A DNA stretch of 64,000 bases from UBA5704 sp036380715 (lineage in GTDB: Bacteria; Acidobacteriota; Thermoanaerobaculia; Multivoradales; UBA5704). Below are positions 8,817 to 19,933 of this stretch, one piece after another. Both the position numbers and the translations under genes were made by a program. The stretch's first letter is position 1; every line of letters begins with the position of its first letter. The DNA lies in NCBI GenBank assembly GCA_036380715.1, contig DASVEF010000255.1, positions 17,329 to 81,328 of the forward strand. The letters run 5' to 3'. The notes under the pieces are model-generated. The model was given only the letters and a program-made list of their open reading frames with translations. It was not told the DNA's origin and searched no databases.

Positions 8817-9472
8817 AAGACCGCAGAGAGCTGATCACGGGAGGCGTGGGAGCGATCTCCGAGATCGCCCTCGGAGCGCCGGCCGAAGAGAGGTGCGTCC
8901 GTCCTGGCCGGGGGCCCAACGCCGACTATTTTCCCAACGTGGTGGTCCATACGCACCAGGGCCAACGGGCACTCTTCTACGACGACCTGCTGACCGGCCG
9001 GACCGTCCTGGTCCATTGCATGTCCATCGCGACCGAGCCCGTCTATCGCTCGGTCGAGAGGCTGGCTCGGGTGCAGCCGTTCCTGGGCGACCGCCGCGGC
9101 CGCGAGGTCTTCATCTACTCCCTGACCGTCGACCCCCAGCGCGACACGCCCCGGGCGCTGCGGGACTTCGCGGAGCGGATCGGGGTGCGGTCCGGATGGC
9201 TGTTCCTGACCGGCGCGCCGACGGACATGGAGCTGTTGCGGTCGCGGCTCTTCGTCCGCGGCGCGCCCCACCACCACAGCGCCGGACCCGGCGAGGACTG
9301 CTCCATGGGGCTCGCCCGCTACGGCAACGCCGCGGTCGGCCTGTGGGGCTCGGTCCCGGCGCAGGCGAACCCGGAGTGGATTGCCCGGCGGCTCGCCTGG
9401 GTCCAGCCGCGCGAGCGTCCGGCCGGGCCGCCCCGGCGCCGCGGCCCGGGTCCGCAAGGAGCACCGGCATGA
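8813..9472 (+). CDS. Sco1/SenC-like thioredoxin-fold protein lacking the Cys pair
   Basis: 219 residues, starting at ATG 8813 inside the ATGA overlap with the oxidase gene. The thioredoxin-like Sco pattern is visible: VLVHCMSIATEP at about 66-76, then VFIYSLTVDPQRDTPRALRDFAE (the Sco 'SIDPExDTP' region). The usual CxxxCP copper motif is reduced to C69 with alanine at the second Cys position, and the expected His region reads GPGEDCSMG. It may be a diverged copper chaperone, a redox-inert partner or a structural subunit. The N-terminus (RRELITGGVG) weakly resembles a Tat signal. Its place between the oxidase and a canonical Sco fusion argues for a role in the same complex. Confidence 0.75.
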   Translation: MKDRRELITGGVGAISEIALGAPAEERCVRPGRGPNADYFPNVVVHTHQGQRALFYDDLLTGRTVLVHCMSIATEPVYRSVERLARVQPFLGDRRGREVFIYSLTVDPQRDTPRALRDFAERIGVRSGWLFLTGAPTDMELLRSRLFVRGAPHHHSAGPGEDCSMGLARYGNAAVGLWGSVPAQANPEWIARRLAWVQPRERPAGPPRRRGPGPQGAPA

Positions 9473-11328
9473 ACGTATCGAGCCGTTTCGCCAAACCTCT
9501 CAGGCTCGCCCTCGTCCTGGGGCTGGCCGGAGCCGCGCTGTCCCTCTCGCAGCCGTCGCCGCAGCCGGCTCCGGAATGGAATTACCTGCCCTGCCCCTAT
9601 CCCGGCTCGCCGGGGTATCCGCCCCTCAAAGGCATCTGCCATCCGTATCCGCAGCCGCGGCCCAAGCCGTCGCAGCAGACCACGACCGGTTGCCCGGGCG
9701 ACTGCTTCACTCAGGTGGCGACCGGCGAGGGCATTTATCCGCCCAGCAATCCGTTCAACTACAAGACCTTCCCTGGGACCAACTTCCTGCCCACGATCTA
9801 CACCAACATGTTCGACGGCACCGGTGCCGAGATGCCCAATACCCTCCCGTCGACGCCTGACAACCCGTACAACCTGCACGACGGCGATCCGGTCATCTCG
9901 CAGATCAATCCGACCTCGCCCGAGGACGACCTGCGCAATCTGTTCAACATCGTCATCCACCGGGGCTCGGAAGAGGTCTCGGGCCCCGGCGAGGAGGCCA
10001 AGCGGGAGGCCGTGCGCGCCGCCATCCTGGCGGGGCTGGATATCCTGGAGGGCCGTCCCGTCGCGAACCGCGCCTACAGTGGCCTCCCCCTCCTTCACTA
10101 CACCGGCCCGGAGAAGGTCAAGAAGGTGCAGCCGATCAAGGACGAGAGCGGAAACGTGATCGGTGGCAACGTCGACGTCCACCAGGTCTGGTTCGGGCAA
10201 CGCATCGAGTCGGACACCGCCTTCCTCGACCTGAGCCAGGTCCAGGACGTCCCCTGGACGATCACCTACACCGTCGACATGCTGAACCGCGGCCGCGACG
10301 ACTTCTCTCCGTTCGTCATGTATTTCGACAATCCGAGCCTCGTCCCGGCGGGCACGATGCCGCTGCCTCACGTCGGCATGGACCAATCGTTTTTCAACAT
10401 GGACGAGGGGACGCGTACGGTCTTCCGGATCAAGATGACGCTCGGCAAGTACTACAACCTCGTCTACACCTGGGGCTGGAGGATGCACCCGCCGCGCGTC
10501 CAGGTCATGGAGAACGCCGCCAAGAAGATCAACTATGGGACCTCGCCGCCTCCCGTCTGCCCCGGGCAGTACCAGGGCCTGACGCTGCCGCAGGTCGAGC
10601 AGGCCGTGTTCTGCCCGTCCGGCGATACCGGTTGCACGTCCGTGCGCTGCAAGCCGGGGGAGCCGCGCGCCGGCGCGGACGGCAAGCCGACGCCGTGCGA
10701 GAACGCGATGCTTCACGCGATTGCCCAGATCGGCGAGCTGGCGCCCGAGAAGCGGATGTGGCGCGCCCTGCTCGACGCCCGCACGGCGGCCGACCGCGGA
10801 AACCTGCGGGACGCCGCCGAGATCGTGCGGACGCGGGCGCTGCCCGCCTACTTCGACTGGCTGGACCGCGACGCGCTGCCGGCCGGGGTCGAGCCCGATC
10901 CGCATTCGGACCTCACGATCGTCTACCTGAACAATACGATCTACGGCTGGCTCACGAGCGGGGCTTGGGGCCGCTGGGACGTGTGGGAGGAGCGGCCGAA
11001 GACGCTCAAAGTCACGGCCATAAACGGCGACAACTTCGTGCACTCGTACACGATCGCGGACTTCGGCGGCAACCGCGGTTGGGAAAACCAGTTCAAATCC
11101 TCGGTCAAATTCGCCGGCTCCGGCTGCTGGTTCACGTTCGGCCGCGCCCACTGGTCCATGCCGGTGGGAGGCCCGGCCAACGCGTACGTCTGCGTTCCGC
11201 AAGCGCAGAACGGCAAGCCCGGCCGCCAACGTCTCGAGGTCCAATTCAACTTCGATCCGTCGCGGCGGCTGCGGTTCTATCAGTTCGATCCGATGCACCA
11301 TGACGTGGCGATCTTTTCGATTCATTAG
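9469..11328 (+). CDS. Large secreted protein of unknown family in copper operon
   Basis: 619 residues from ATG 9469, overlapping the previous stop by 4 bases (AAGGAG 8 upstream). It has an N-terminal signal peptide (to about residue 25), then a Pro/Tyr/Cys-rich segment (PCPYPGSPGYPP, CPGDCF), followed by a long globular part with many Trp, Tyr and His residues, including TWGWRMHPPRVQ, CxxxxC pairs around 375-400 and a C-terminal MHHDVAIFSIH. The middle contains a helical stretch with Glu/Arg. I do not recognise the family. Periplasmic location and co-translation with the oxidase suggest it is a substrate-binding, metal-binding or structural partner. Longer N-terminal extensions of the frame overlap the upstream gene and are rejected. 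Confidence 0.75.
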   Translation: MNVSSRFAKPLRLALVLGLAGAALSLSQPSPQPAPEWNYLPCPYPGSPGYPPLKGICHPYPQPRPKPSQQTTTGCPGDCFTQVATGEGIYPPSNPFNYKTFPGTNFLPTIYTNMFDGTGAEMPNTLPSTPDNPYNLHDGDPVISQINPTSPEDDLRNLFNIVIHRGSEEVSGPGEEAKREAVRAAILAGLDILEGRPVANRAYSGLPLLHYTGPEKVKKVQPIKDESGNVIGGNVDVHQVWFGQRIESDTAFLDLSQVQDVPWTITYTVDMLNRGRDDFSPFVMYFDNPSLVPAGTMPLPHVGMDQSFFNMDEGTRTVFRIKMTLGKYYNLVYTWGWRMHPPRVQVMENAAKKINYGTSPPPVCPGQYQGLTLPQVEQAVFCPSGDTGCTSVRCKPGEPRAGADGKPTPCENAMLHAIAQIGELAPEKRMWRALLDARTAADRGNLRDAAEIVRTRALPAYFDWLDRDALPAGVEPDPHSDLTIVYLNNTIYGWLTSGAWGRWDVWEERPKTLKVTAINGDNFVHSYTIADFGGNRGWENQFKSSVKFAGSGCWFTFGRAHWSMPVGGPANAYVCVPQAQNGKPGRQRLEVQFNFDPSRRLRFYQFDPMHHDVAIFSIH

Positions 11329-13486
11329 CCGATCGGCCTGCCTTGCCGCCGCAGCGCTCTGCGCACCGGCGTTCGGCCAGCAGCCCTACGTCCGCTCGGT
11401 CGCCGAGCCCACGCCGCCGGACGTGGTCCTGGTGGACATGGATGGAACGAGAGCTCCGCTCCGCGCTGTGATCGACGAGCCGGGGCCGGTTTTCCTGCAA
11501 TTCATCTTCACCACCTGCCCGACCGTCTGCCCGGCGCTCAGTGCGACGTTCGCCGCAACCCAGGGCCGCGCCGACGTCCGCTTGGTCTCGATCTCCATCG
11601 ATCCGGAGCACGACACGCCGGAACGCCTGCGGGAGTACGCCCGCCGCTTTCAGGCCGGGCCGCGATGGCGGTTCCTGACCGGGAGGCTGGAGGACGTCGT
11701 CGCGGTGCAGAAGGCTTTCGAGGTCTACCGCAGCGACAAGATGCAGCACGAGCCTTCGACGTTCCTCCGCGCCGCGCCGGACGAACCATGGTTGCGGCTC
11801 ACCGGACAGGTCGGCCCGGCGGACCTGATCGCCGAGCTCCAGCGGCTGATGGCCGCGGGGCCCGATCCGGAGCTGGGCCGGCGGATCTATCGGGAGGGGC
11901 TCGTGCCGTCGGGAGAGCCCTTGCGCGCCAGGCTTCCGGAAGACGTGGAGCTCGCCGGTCCGCACCTGGCCTGCTCGTCCTGCCACCGCCGCAGCGGGTT
12001 CGGGGCGAGCGAGGGAGGGACCTTGGTTCCGCCGGTGACCGGCCCGTTGCTCTTCGAGCCCCGGCGTCTGGAGCGGGCCGACCTTTTCCGCGAGCTCTAC
12101 CAGGAGGTGCAGTCGAAGACCTATGAGGCCAGGGTGCGCGATCCGCGGTTGCGCCCGGCCTATACCGGCGCCAGCCTCGCCCACGCCGTCCGGGACGGCC
12201 TCGATCCCGCCGGACGGCAGCTCGACTCGTTGATGCCGCGCTACCGTCTGAGCGACGAGGACATGGGCCACCTGACCGCCTATCTGCGGACCTTGTCGGC
12301 CGCTCCCTCTCCGGGAGTCGACGCGGAAGCGATCCACTTCGCGGCCGTGTTCACGGGAGGTGTGCCCTCTGCCGAGCGCCAGGCCATGCTCGCGGTGATG
12401 GAGGCCTTCTTCCGGCGGAAGAACGCCGACACCGAGGGCCTCCGGCGCCATGCGGGCGGCTCTCCCTGGTACAAGGACGATCTCGCGGCGGGGTTCCGGA
12501 AGTGGGTCCTCCACGTGTGGGATCTCCAGGGACCGGCGGCGACCTGGCGCGGACAGCTCGAGGCGCACGTCCGGGAACAGTCCGTCTTCGCGCTCCTCTC
12601 TGGAGCCGGGGAGTGGGGGCCGGTGCACGACTTCTGCGAGCGGAACGAGGTGCCGTGCCTGTTCCCGAGCACGCTCCTGCCGGCCGCCTCGCCGGGCGCG
12701 TATACGCTCTACCTCAGCCGCGGCCTCATCGGCGACGCCGAAGCCCTCGCCCGGTACCTGACGGAGCCTCTGACGGACAAGGCGGGCAACGCAGGGCCTG
12801 CGCGGGTCGTCCAGGTCTACCGGAAGACCGAAGAGGGGCTCGCGCCGGCGCGGGCGCTGCGGGCGGCGCTCGCGGACCGGGCGCACGTCGAGGATCTCGG
12901 GATTGCCGCCGAGGCCCGGATCCCTGCTGCCCTCCGGTCCAACCTCGGCCGGCTTTCCGGCCGCAAGCCCGCCGCCGACCTCGTCCTGTGGCTGAACGGC
13001 CGGGACGTGGCGGCGCTCACCGCCCTCCTGGCGGCGCCGGAGGCGCTCGCCGGGTTCCGGCAGGTCATCCTCTCCTACGACCTCCTGGAGCCCGATCTGC
13101 CGGCGCTCCCGGCGGTCCTGCGCGACAAGATCCGTCTGATTTATCCCTACACCCTGCCTGGGAAAGAGGGGCCGCACGTCTTCCGCGCCCGGGCCTGGCT
13201 CCGCTCCCGCGGCATCGCCAGGACGCACGAGCGCGTGCAGCTCAACACCTGGTTCACCCTCTCCCTCGCCGAGCACGCCCTCGATCACCTCGCCGGCAGC
13301 TTCTCCCGCGACTTCTTCGTCGAAAGCGTCGAGCGGGAGGCCGAAGTCGAACTCAACCCCGGAGTCTTTCCCCGCCTGAGCCTCGGCCCCGGCCAGCGCT
13401 TCGCCTCCAAGGGGAGCTATGTCGTCAGGCTCGACGAGAACGCTCCGGGCGGGCTCGCGCCGGTCGGCGAGTGGATCGTGCCCTAA
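11300..13486 (+). CDS. Sco1 - cytochrome c - periplasmic binding-protein-like fusion
   Basis: 728 residues with a signal peptide (about 1-26). Residues 35-185 are a complete Sco domain: FTTCPTVCP with C73 and C77, SIDPEHDTP, and H150 as the third copper ligand. Residues 190-335 form a class I cytochrome c domain: CSSCH at 225-229 and M312 as axial ligand before the helix LSDEDMGHLTAYLRTL. Residues 341-728 resemble a type I periplasmic binding fold of the branched-chain amino-acid receptor kind (FTGGVPSAERQ, then CERNEVPCLFPS and YTLYLSRGLIGDAEALARYL). It overlaps the upstream gene by 29 bases. The mix suggests electron or copper transfer linked to ligand sensing in the periplasm, acting with the oxidase. 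Confidence 0.85.
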   Translation: MTWRSFRFISRSACLAAAALCAPAFGQQPYVRSVAEPTPPDVVLVDMDGTRAPLRAVIDEPGPVFLQFIFTTCPTVCPALSATFAATQGRADVRLVSISIDPEHDTPERLREYARRFQAGPRWRFLTGRLEDVVAVQKAFEVYRSDKMQHEPSTFLRAAPDEPWLRLTGQVGPADLIAELQRLMAAGPDPELGRRIYREGLVPSGEPLRARLPEDVELAGPHLACSSCHRRSGFGASEGGTLVPPVTGPLLFEPRRLERADLFRELYQEVQSKTYEARVRDPRLRPAYTGASLAHAVRDGLDPAGRQLDSLMPRYRLSDEDMGHLTAYLRTLSAAPSPGVDAEAIHFAAVFTGGVPSAERQAMLAVMEAFFRRKNADTEGLRRHAGGSPWYKDDLAAGFRKWVLHVWDLQGPAATWRGQLEAHVREQSVFALLSGAGEWGPVHDFCERNEVPCLFPSTLLPAASPGAYTLYLSRGLIGDAEALARYLTEPLTDKAGNAGPARVVQVYRKTEEGLAPARALRAALADRAHVEDLGIAAEARIPAALRSNLGRLSGRKPAADLVLWLNGRDVAALTALLAAPEALAGFRQVILSYDLLEPDLPALPAVLRDKIRLIYPYTLPGKEGPHVFRARAWLRSRGIARTHERVQLNTWFTLSLAEHALDHLAGSFSRDFFVESVEREAEVELNPGVFPRLSLGPGQRFASKGSYVVRLDENAPGGLAPVGEWIVP

Positions 13487-14881
13487 CTGCCAGAGCGGGT
13501 CGGCTTTTTCACCGGCCCGCTCCAGCAGGCGGTCGAGGTCCGGCCGCTGCAAGAGGCGCCCGCGCAGGACCACCGCCCCAATGCGTCCGACGTTGCGGAC
13601 GTCGGCGAGCGGATCGCCTTCCAGGAGCACGAGGTCGGCGACCTTGCCGAGGGCGATCGTGCCGAGCGTATCCGCCGCGTTCAACAGACGCGCTGGCTCC
13701 GCCGTCGCCGCCTGAAGCGCCTCCATTGGGCTCAGGCCCGCCGCGACCAGGAGACCGATCTCGTCGTGGACGGAAAAGCCGGGCAGCACGTCCCTCCCGG
13801 CGAGATCGGAGCCCACGGCGATGGCCACCCCGGCGTCGTGCATCCGCCGGGTCATCTCCAGGCCGAGCTCCACGAACTTCTGGCGCCGGGCGACGACCTC
13901 CGGGGTACGGTCCCGCTCGGTGATCGGGAACGCGACATCCCAGTACTTCCGCAGGGAAGGAGGCACGTACCGCAGCCGAGGGTCCGGATTGGCGGCTAGC
14001 TCTCCGCGCCGGGTCCGCAGGTCATAGGCGATGATCGTAGGGACGAACGCCGTGCCGTTCCGCACGAAGATCTTCGCCAGGCGCGGCACCTCCTCCGCCA
14101 CCCACCGGGGCATCGCCTCCAGGGCCGCGGCCTCATTGGAAAAGCGGCGCGTGTACGTGCCCTCGATCAGCGTCGCGATGTGCTCGACGCTGCGCTGGCC
14201 CGCCTCCGCGGCCTCCGCCGGCTCCACCGTCATCGGGACGTGTCCCGCGAACGGCATGCCTCGCCGCCGCGCCTCCTCGGCCAGCGCGAAGAAGGCGTCC
14301 CGGGGCACGGCGTTGTGGATCTTGATCAGATCGACGCCGAGCTCCTGGAGGCGGGCGACGGCCGCCCGCGCCCCCTCCGGATTCGTGATGGTCAGCCGGT
14401 GCGGGATATCGGGTTTGGGACCGTCGACGGTGGGACCCGCACGGAAGATGCGCGGCCCCACGAGCTCTCCCTTGTCGATGCGGGCGCGCCAAGCTTCCAG
14501 GACGTCCAGCTCGCCGCCCATGTCCCGCACGGCCGTGACCCCGTTGGCGACCAGCACCCCGAGAGTCGTCTCGTCGCCGTAGGTCACGTGAGCGTGAGCG
14601 TCCCAGAGTCCGGGGATGAGGAACCGCCCGCGTCCCTGCACCACCTGAGCGCCCGGAGGCGCCTTCAACGTGGCCGCGTCTCCGATCTCCTGAACGACTC
14701 CGGAGCGCACCAGCACCGACGCGTGCGGGCGGGGAGGCGCTCCCGTGCCGTCGATCAGGACGACGTCCTGCAGGAGGAGCGCCGGAGCGCCGGCCGGACG
14801 GTCGGGCCGGGTGGATCGACCTGCGCAGGCGCCGAGCGCGAGGCTGAGCACGAGCGCGGATGCTGCCCTGTGATAGATCAC
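13483..14881 (-). CDS. Secreted amidohydrolase lipoprotein, stop lost (possible frameshift)
   Basis: The GTG start at 14881 follows AAGGAGG. The product has a lipoprotein signal (LALGAC) and a full amidohydrolase fold: LIPGLWDAHAHV metal site, DLIKIHN (lysine region), GHVP and SVEHI histidines, AVGSDLAG and the closing GKVADLVLLEGDPL strand. The normal end falls at about 13490. However, the frame has no stop there and stays open to 11246, 2.2 kb antisense to the Sco fusion gene. A TAG sits at 13485-13483 one frame away, overlapping the opposing gene's TAA. One extra base upstream of it (for example in the A5 run near 13507) would explain the loss. Expected activity: imidazolonepropionase/prolidase-like hydrolysis in the periplasm. 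Confidence 0.75.
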
Positions 14882-14939
14882 GGTTCCTCCTTCGTGCCCG
14901 CCGTCCGAAACGACGGAGCGGCGCCCATTCTAGAACTCT

Positions 14940-15552
14940 GACGCCGCCAGTAGCGCGCGGACCGCGGCGGAAGGGTGCCGGAACGGCCGCGCCGGAAAGT
15001 GGCCCTCCGCGGCTGGCGCGGGACACGCCGCTGTCGGGATACGGGACATGGCGGGACGGAAGCGCGCCGCCACCAGTCCGGCCTGCGAGCGGACGCGGAA
15101 CGCGGCCGAGCCGGTGTGGGACACAGAGGAGCGGACGCGGAACACGCACGAGCCGGCGCGGGACACGGCGGAGCCGGCGCGGAACACCCGCGTCGCGGCG
15201 CGGGACGCGAATTTGCCGGAGCGGTTGTCCCGCGTCCCTTCCGCCGCCTCCCGCGCCGCCTTCACGGAGGCCTGCGCCGCAGCCGCGGCGTTCCGCGCCG
15301 GCACGACCGCCGTCTGCATATCGGCGCGCGATGTCCGCGTTCTGGCGCCGGGCACGCGCGCCGGAACGTAGGCGCCGTGCGCCCCTTCCGCCGCGTCCCC
15401 CCGCCGTTCGCGGACAGTCCGCGCGCGTCAGCCGGTGCCGCGCTTCCTGTACCAGGTGGTGCGATTCCCGGCAGACCGCGGATACGCTCGTTTCCGAGTC
15501 TCAGCGCAACTACCTTTCTGGGCCTGCGCTAGAATCCCAAAGAGGAGGCTGT
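14940..15552. other. Intergenic stretch without a convincing gene
   Basis: About 610 bases between the amidohydrolase start and hicB. Short frames are open on both strands, but their products are Arg/Ala/Thr-rich, follow the 21-bp repeat period and lack ribosome sites. Apart from that repeat (15083-15208) I see no RNA gene or coding sequence here. A TAGAAT hexamer at about 15530 could be the -10 of the hicBA promoter. Confidence 0.5.
15083..15208. repeat. 21-bp tandem repeat, six copies
   Basis: Six consecutive 21-base units, each ending in GGAAC(A/G)C or GGGAC(A/G)C; for example 15125-15145, 15146-15166 and 15167-15187. The central copies are the most alike and the edges are diverged. The period is a multiple of three, so several frames stay open and give seven-residue peptide repeats (plus strand: EPARDTA, EPARNTR). 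A minisatellite is the safest reading; coding is not supported. Confidence 0.8.
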
Positions 15553-15747
15553 ATGGATCACCGGCTGACGATGGTTTACTGGAAGGGCGAGAAGTTCTGG
15601 CTCGGCAAGCTGCTGGAGTATCCCGAGATCATGACCCAGGGCGAGACGCTGGAAGAGCTGGAGGAGAACCTCAAGGACGCTTACCGAGCCCTGGTCCTGG
15701 AGGACGTGCCCGAAGAGCATCACACCAAAGAAATCGCGGTGGTGTGA
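15553..15747 (+). CDS. hicB: HicB-family antitoxin
   Basis: 64 residues. The RNase H-like HicB N-terminal fold is visible: the strand pair MVYWKGEKFWLGKLLEYPEIMTQG, then the helix TLEELEENLKDAYRALV. It lacks a C-terminal DNA-binding domain, so it is the short form of the family. The start ATG 15553 follows GAGGAGG by 5-6 bases. The gene overlaps the toxin gene by 4 bases (GTGA). In the family it masks the HicA active site and represses the operon. Confidence 0.85.
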   Translation: MDHRLTMVYWKGEKFWLGKLLEYPEIMTQGETLEELEENLKDAYRALVLEDVPEEHHTKEIAVV

Positions 15748-15926
15748 AGAGAGCCGACCTCATCCGCGAGCTGTTGGCGCAAGGCTGCGTGCTCCACCGG
15801 CACGGTGGCCGCCACGACATCTATCTCAACCCAGCGAACGGAAAGAAGCAGCCTGTTCCTCGCCACAACGAGATCGACCCCGTTCTCGCTCGGCATATCA
15901 AGAAATCCCTGGGACTGAAGCCCTAA
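15744..15926 (+). CDS. hicA: HicA-family mRNA interferase toxin
   Basis: 60 residues from GTG 15744. The dsRNA-binding-like fold is clear: KRADLIRELLAQGCVLHRHGGRHDIYLNP carries the catalytic His region (HGGRHDIY), and PVPRHNEIDPVLARHIKKSLG is the typical C-terminus. It cleaves mRNA in known members. The antitoxin-first order is the less common but well-documented arrangement. A strong hairpin follows. Confidence 0.9.
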   Translation: MKRADLIRELLAQGCVLHRHGGRHDIYLNPANGKKQPVPRHNEIDPVLARHIKKSLGLKP

Positions 15927-15950
15927 CCCTCTGGGACCAGAGAGACAGAA

Positions 15951-15976
15951 GCCCGGCGGCCTAGCGGCCGCCGGGC
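15951..15976. terminator. Perfect GC hairpin between convergent genes
   Basis: GCCCGGCGGC and GCCGCCGGGC form a perfect 10-bp stem around a 6-base loop. It lies between the end of hicA and the end of the isoamylase gene, so it can serve both strands. There is no T-tract, as is common in high-GC genomes. Confidence 0.75.
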
Positions 15977-15993
15977 AGGGTTGAATCAGCGCC

Positions 15994-18600
<2,607 letters not shown>

Positions 18601-18786
18601 GGCTTGTCTCCTCGGGTGGACGATGGGACGGGTGGAGCTGGCGCGGAGGATCCGGCGAGAGGCCGCCAGCGACACCGATTGTACTGTACCGCTGCCGTCT
18701 TCCGGAGAGGTTTCTTCCACTTCTGCGCGAATGAGCGCCCGGGGGGGCCGGGTGGTGCCGGGCCGAGGGTCCGCCCGTGCGGGGCT

Positions 18787-19176
18787 TCACCGGCCGTCGG
18801 TACGCGGCGGTTTCGGGGCGTAGCCGACGGTTAGCAGGGCCATCCTCAGATGATAGGCGAGCCCTTGCAGGTGCTCGTCGAGCGCGCGGAGCATCGGATC
18901 CTTGTCCGGCTCGGATGTGGCCTCGGTCATGCGGGCGAAGGCCTGCTCCGACAGAAGCCTCTCCTTGCGGGCCCGCTGGCACTCCTCTTCGAGCACCTCG
19001 ACGGTGACGCCCAGCCCTTGGGCGATCCGCGCGAAGGTCCTGAGGTTTGGTGGCCGCTTTCCGTTCTCGTACAGGCTCCAGTTCGAAGGGCTGATGTTCG
19101 CCCTTGCCGCAACCACCTTCTGGGGGCGTTCGGCCCGCAGCTTCTTCATAGCTTTGCCCAGGTCTTTTGGATTCAT
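18787..19176 (-). CDS. XRE-family HTH regulator
   Basis: 129 residues from ATG 19176. The HTH spans about 5-62: LGKAMKKLRAE, KVVAARANISPSNWSLYENGKRPPNLRTFARIAQGLGV. A coiled helical tail follows. No clear ribosome site precedes either possible start; the longer one adds 19 residues. It is probably a DNA-binding repressor. The isoamylase gene lies downstream on the same strand, about 190 bases away. Confidence 0.75.
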   Translation of the reverse strand: MNPKDLGKAMKKLRAERPQKVVAARANISPSNWSLYENGKRPPNLRTFARIAQGLGVTVEVLEEECQRARKERLLSEQAFARMTEATSEPDKDPMLRALDEHLQGLAYHLRMALLTVGYAPKPPRTDGR

Positions 19177-19429
19177 CGCGGGAGCATCATAGGGAGGAAT
19201 TTCCCGGAAGGCAAGCCAACTGAAAGAAAACAAAGAAGTTATGTCTCCCGAGCAGAAGAGTATGGAAAGGCGGAATGCGGAAGGCGAACAATGGCGTCTC
19301 GCGCCATCAGTTTCTCGTCTTTACGGAAAAAACTTTGCGTCCGGCGCGGCCTCGCAGGTTGCGTGTTTGTCGCGGAAAGGAGCAACGGCCAGGACCGGCG
19401 GGCGAGATTTGAGCAGGTAAAAAATGGTG

Positions 19430-19575
19430 AACGACTATGCGGGAGTTGGAACACTATCATGGGCTGGCTGCGAGAGGTCAAGGCATGGAGGCAGGCTGCG
19501 GAGGTGGAAACGACACCTATGGAAGGCCGTCGACATGGCCGAAGTGAGGATCGGAGGAGATGAGATCCGCACTTG
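19430..19575 (+). repeat. Dispersed repeat, copy A
   Basis: This segment is a diverged copy of 21610-21795. Both carry a GTTGGAAC block, GGCTGCG, GAGGTC, CAGGCTGCGGAGGTG and then ACGACACC(T/C)ATGGAAGG through GAGGATCGGAGGAGATGAG. Relative to the 21.6-kb copy it lacks about 35 bases in the middle. Its far end is the 3' end of a vapC gene. Confidence 0.8.
19517..19573 (-). pseudogene. 3' remnant of a vapC (PIN toxin) gene
   Basis: Read on the minus strand, this gives ADLISSDPHFGHVDGLP followed by TAG. The intact toxin at 21718-22116 ends ADLISSDPHFGHIDVLP and more. Upstream of the match the similarity stops abruptly (an in-frame TAG follows within 8 codons), so only the last ~18 codons remain. 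Confidence 0.75.
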
Positions 19576-19933
19576 ACGGCAGCGGTCCCTATTCGCGGGG
19601 GTGCTGCGCCGGAGAGGCCGCGGCCTACCTGCTGCTCGGCCTCTTCGGAGGAGGAGGCGGCAGTCTCCTCGGGGAGGAGAGGGCTGGAAGTCTCGTCGAC
19701 AGGGATTGGGGCCGAGATGACTGACGCTGAACGGGCCGCCCTGGAGGGAACATCGGTCGGAGGAACCAAGTGGGCAGATCTTCTCTCATCGTCCTCTAGA
19801 GGCTAGCACTTGGTCGGCTGAGACAGCTACCCACCCGCGCTCCGGTCTCCCCCGACCCCACCCCTATCCCGTGTTCCAGGCGCGCAAACGAGCAGGAAAG
19901 GCACCTTGTTTACGGTGGGCTTATCCATCACCT

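Larger units (their letters stand above)
19177..19933. other. Gene-poor stretch with decayed repeat
   Basis: No intact gene is supported here. A long minus frame (19769-19239) has Ser/Arg-rich, low-complexity translation and covers the repeat in the wrong frame. The only recognisable content is the repeat copy at 19430-19575 with its vapC remnant. Confidence 0.5.

Noticed and set aside
9319..11325. 668-residue minus-strand frame
   Set aside because: Opposes the exported protein of the copper operon, lacks ribosome site and recognisable motifs.
11246..13480. C-terminal ~730 residues of the 1211-residue minus frame
   Set aside because: Antisense to a gene with clear Sco and cytochrome motifs; translation is Gly/Glu/Arg-biased low complexity with no domain.
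15083..15208. Short tandem repeat considered as a CRISPR array
   Set aside because: No unique spacers between units; repeats are directly adjacent.
15048..15371. 107-residue plus frame over the 21-bp repeat
   Set aside because: Period-driven seven-residue repeats with no ribosome site; the minus strand is equally open.
19239..19769. 176-residue minus frame
   Set aside because: Reads the repeat in a frame different from the vapC remnant and has low-complexity Ser/Arg content.
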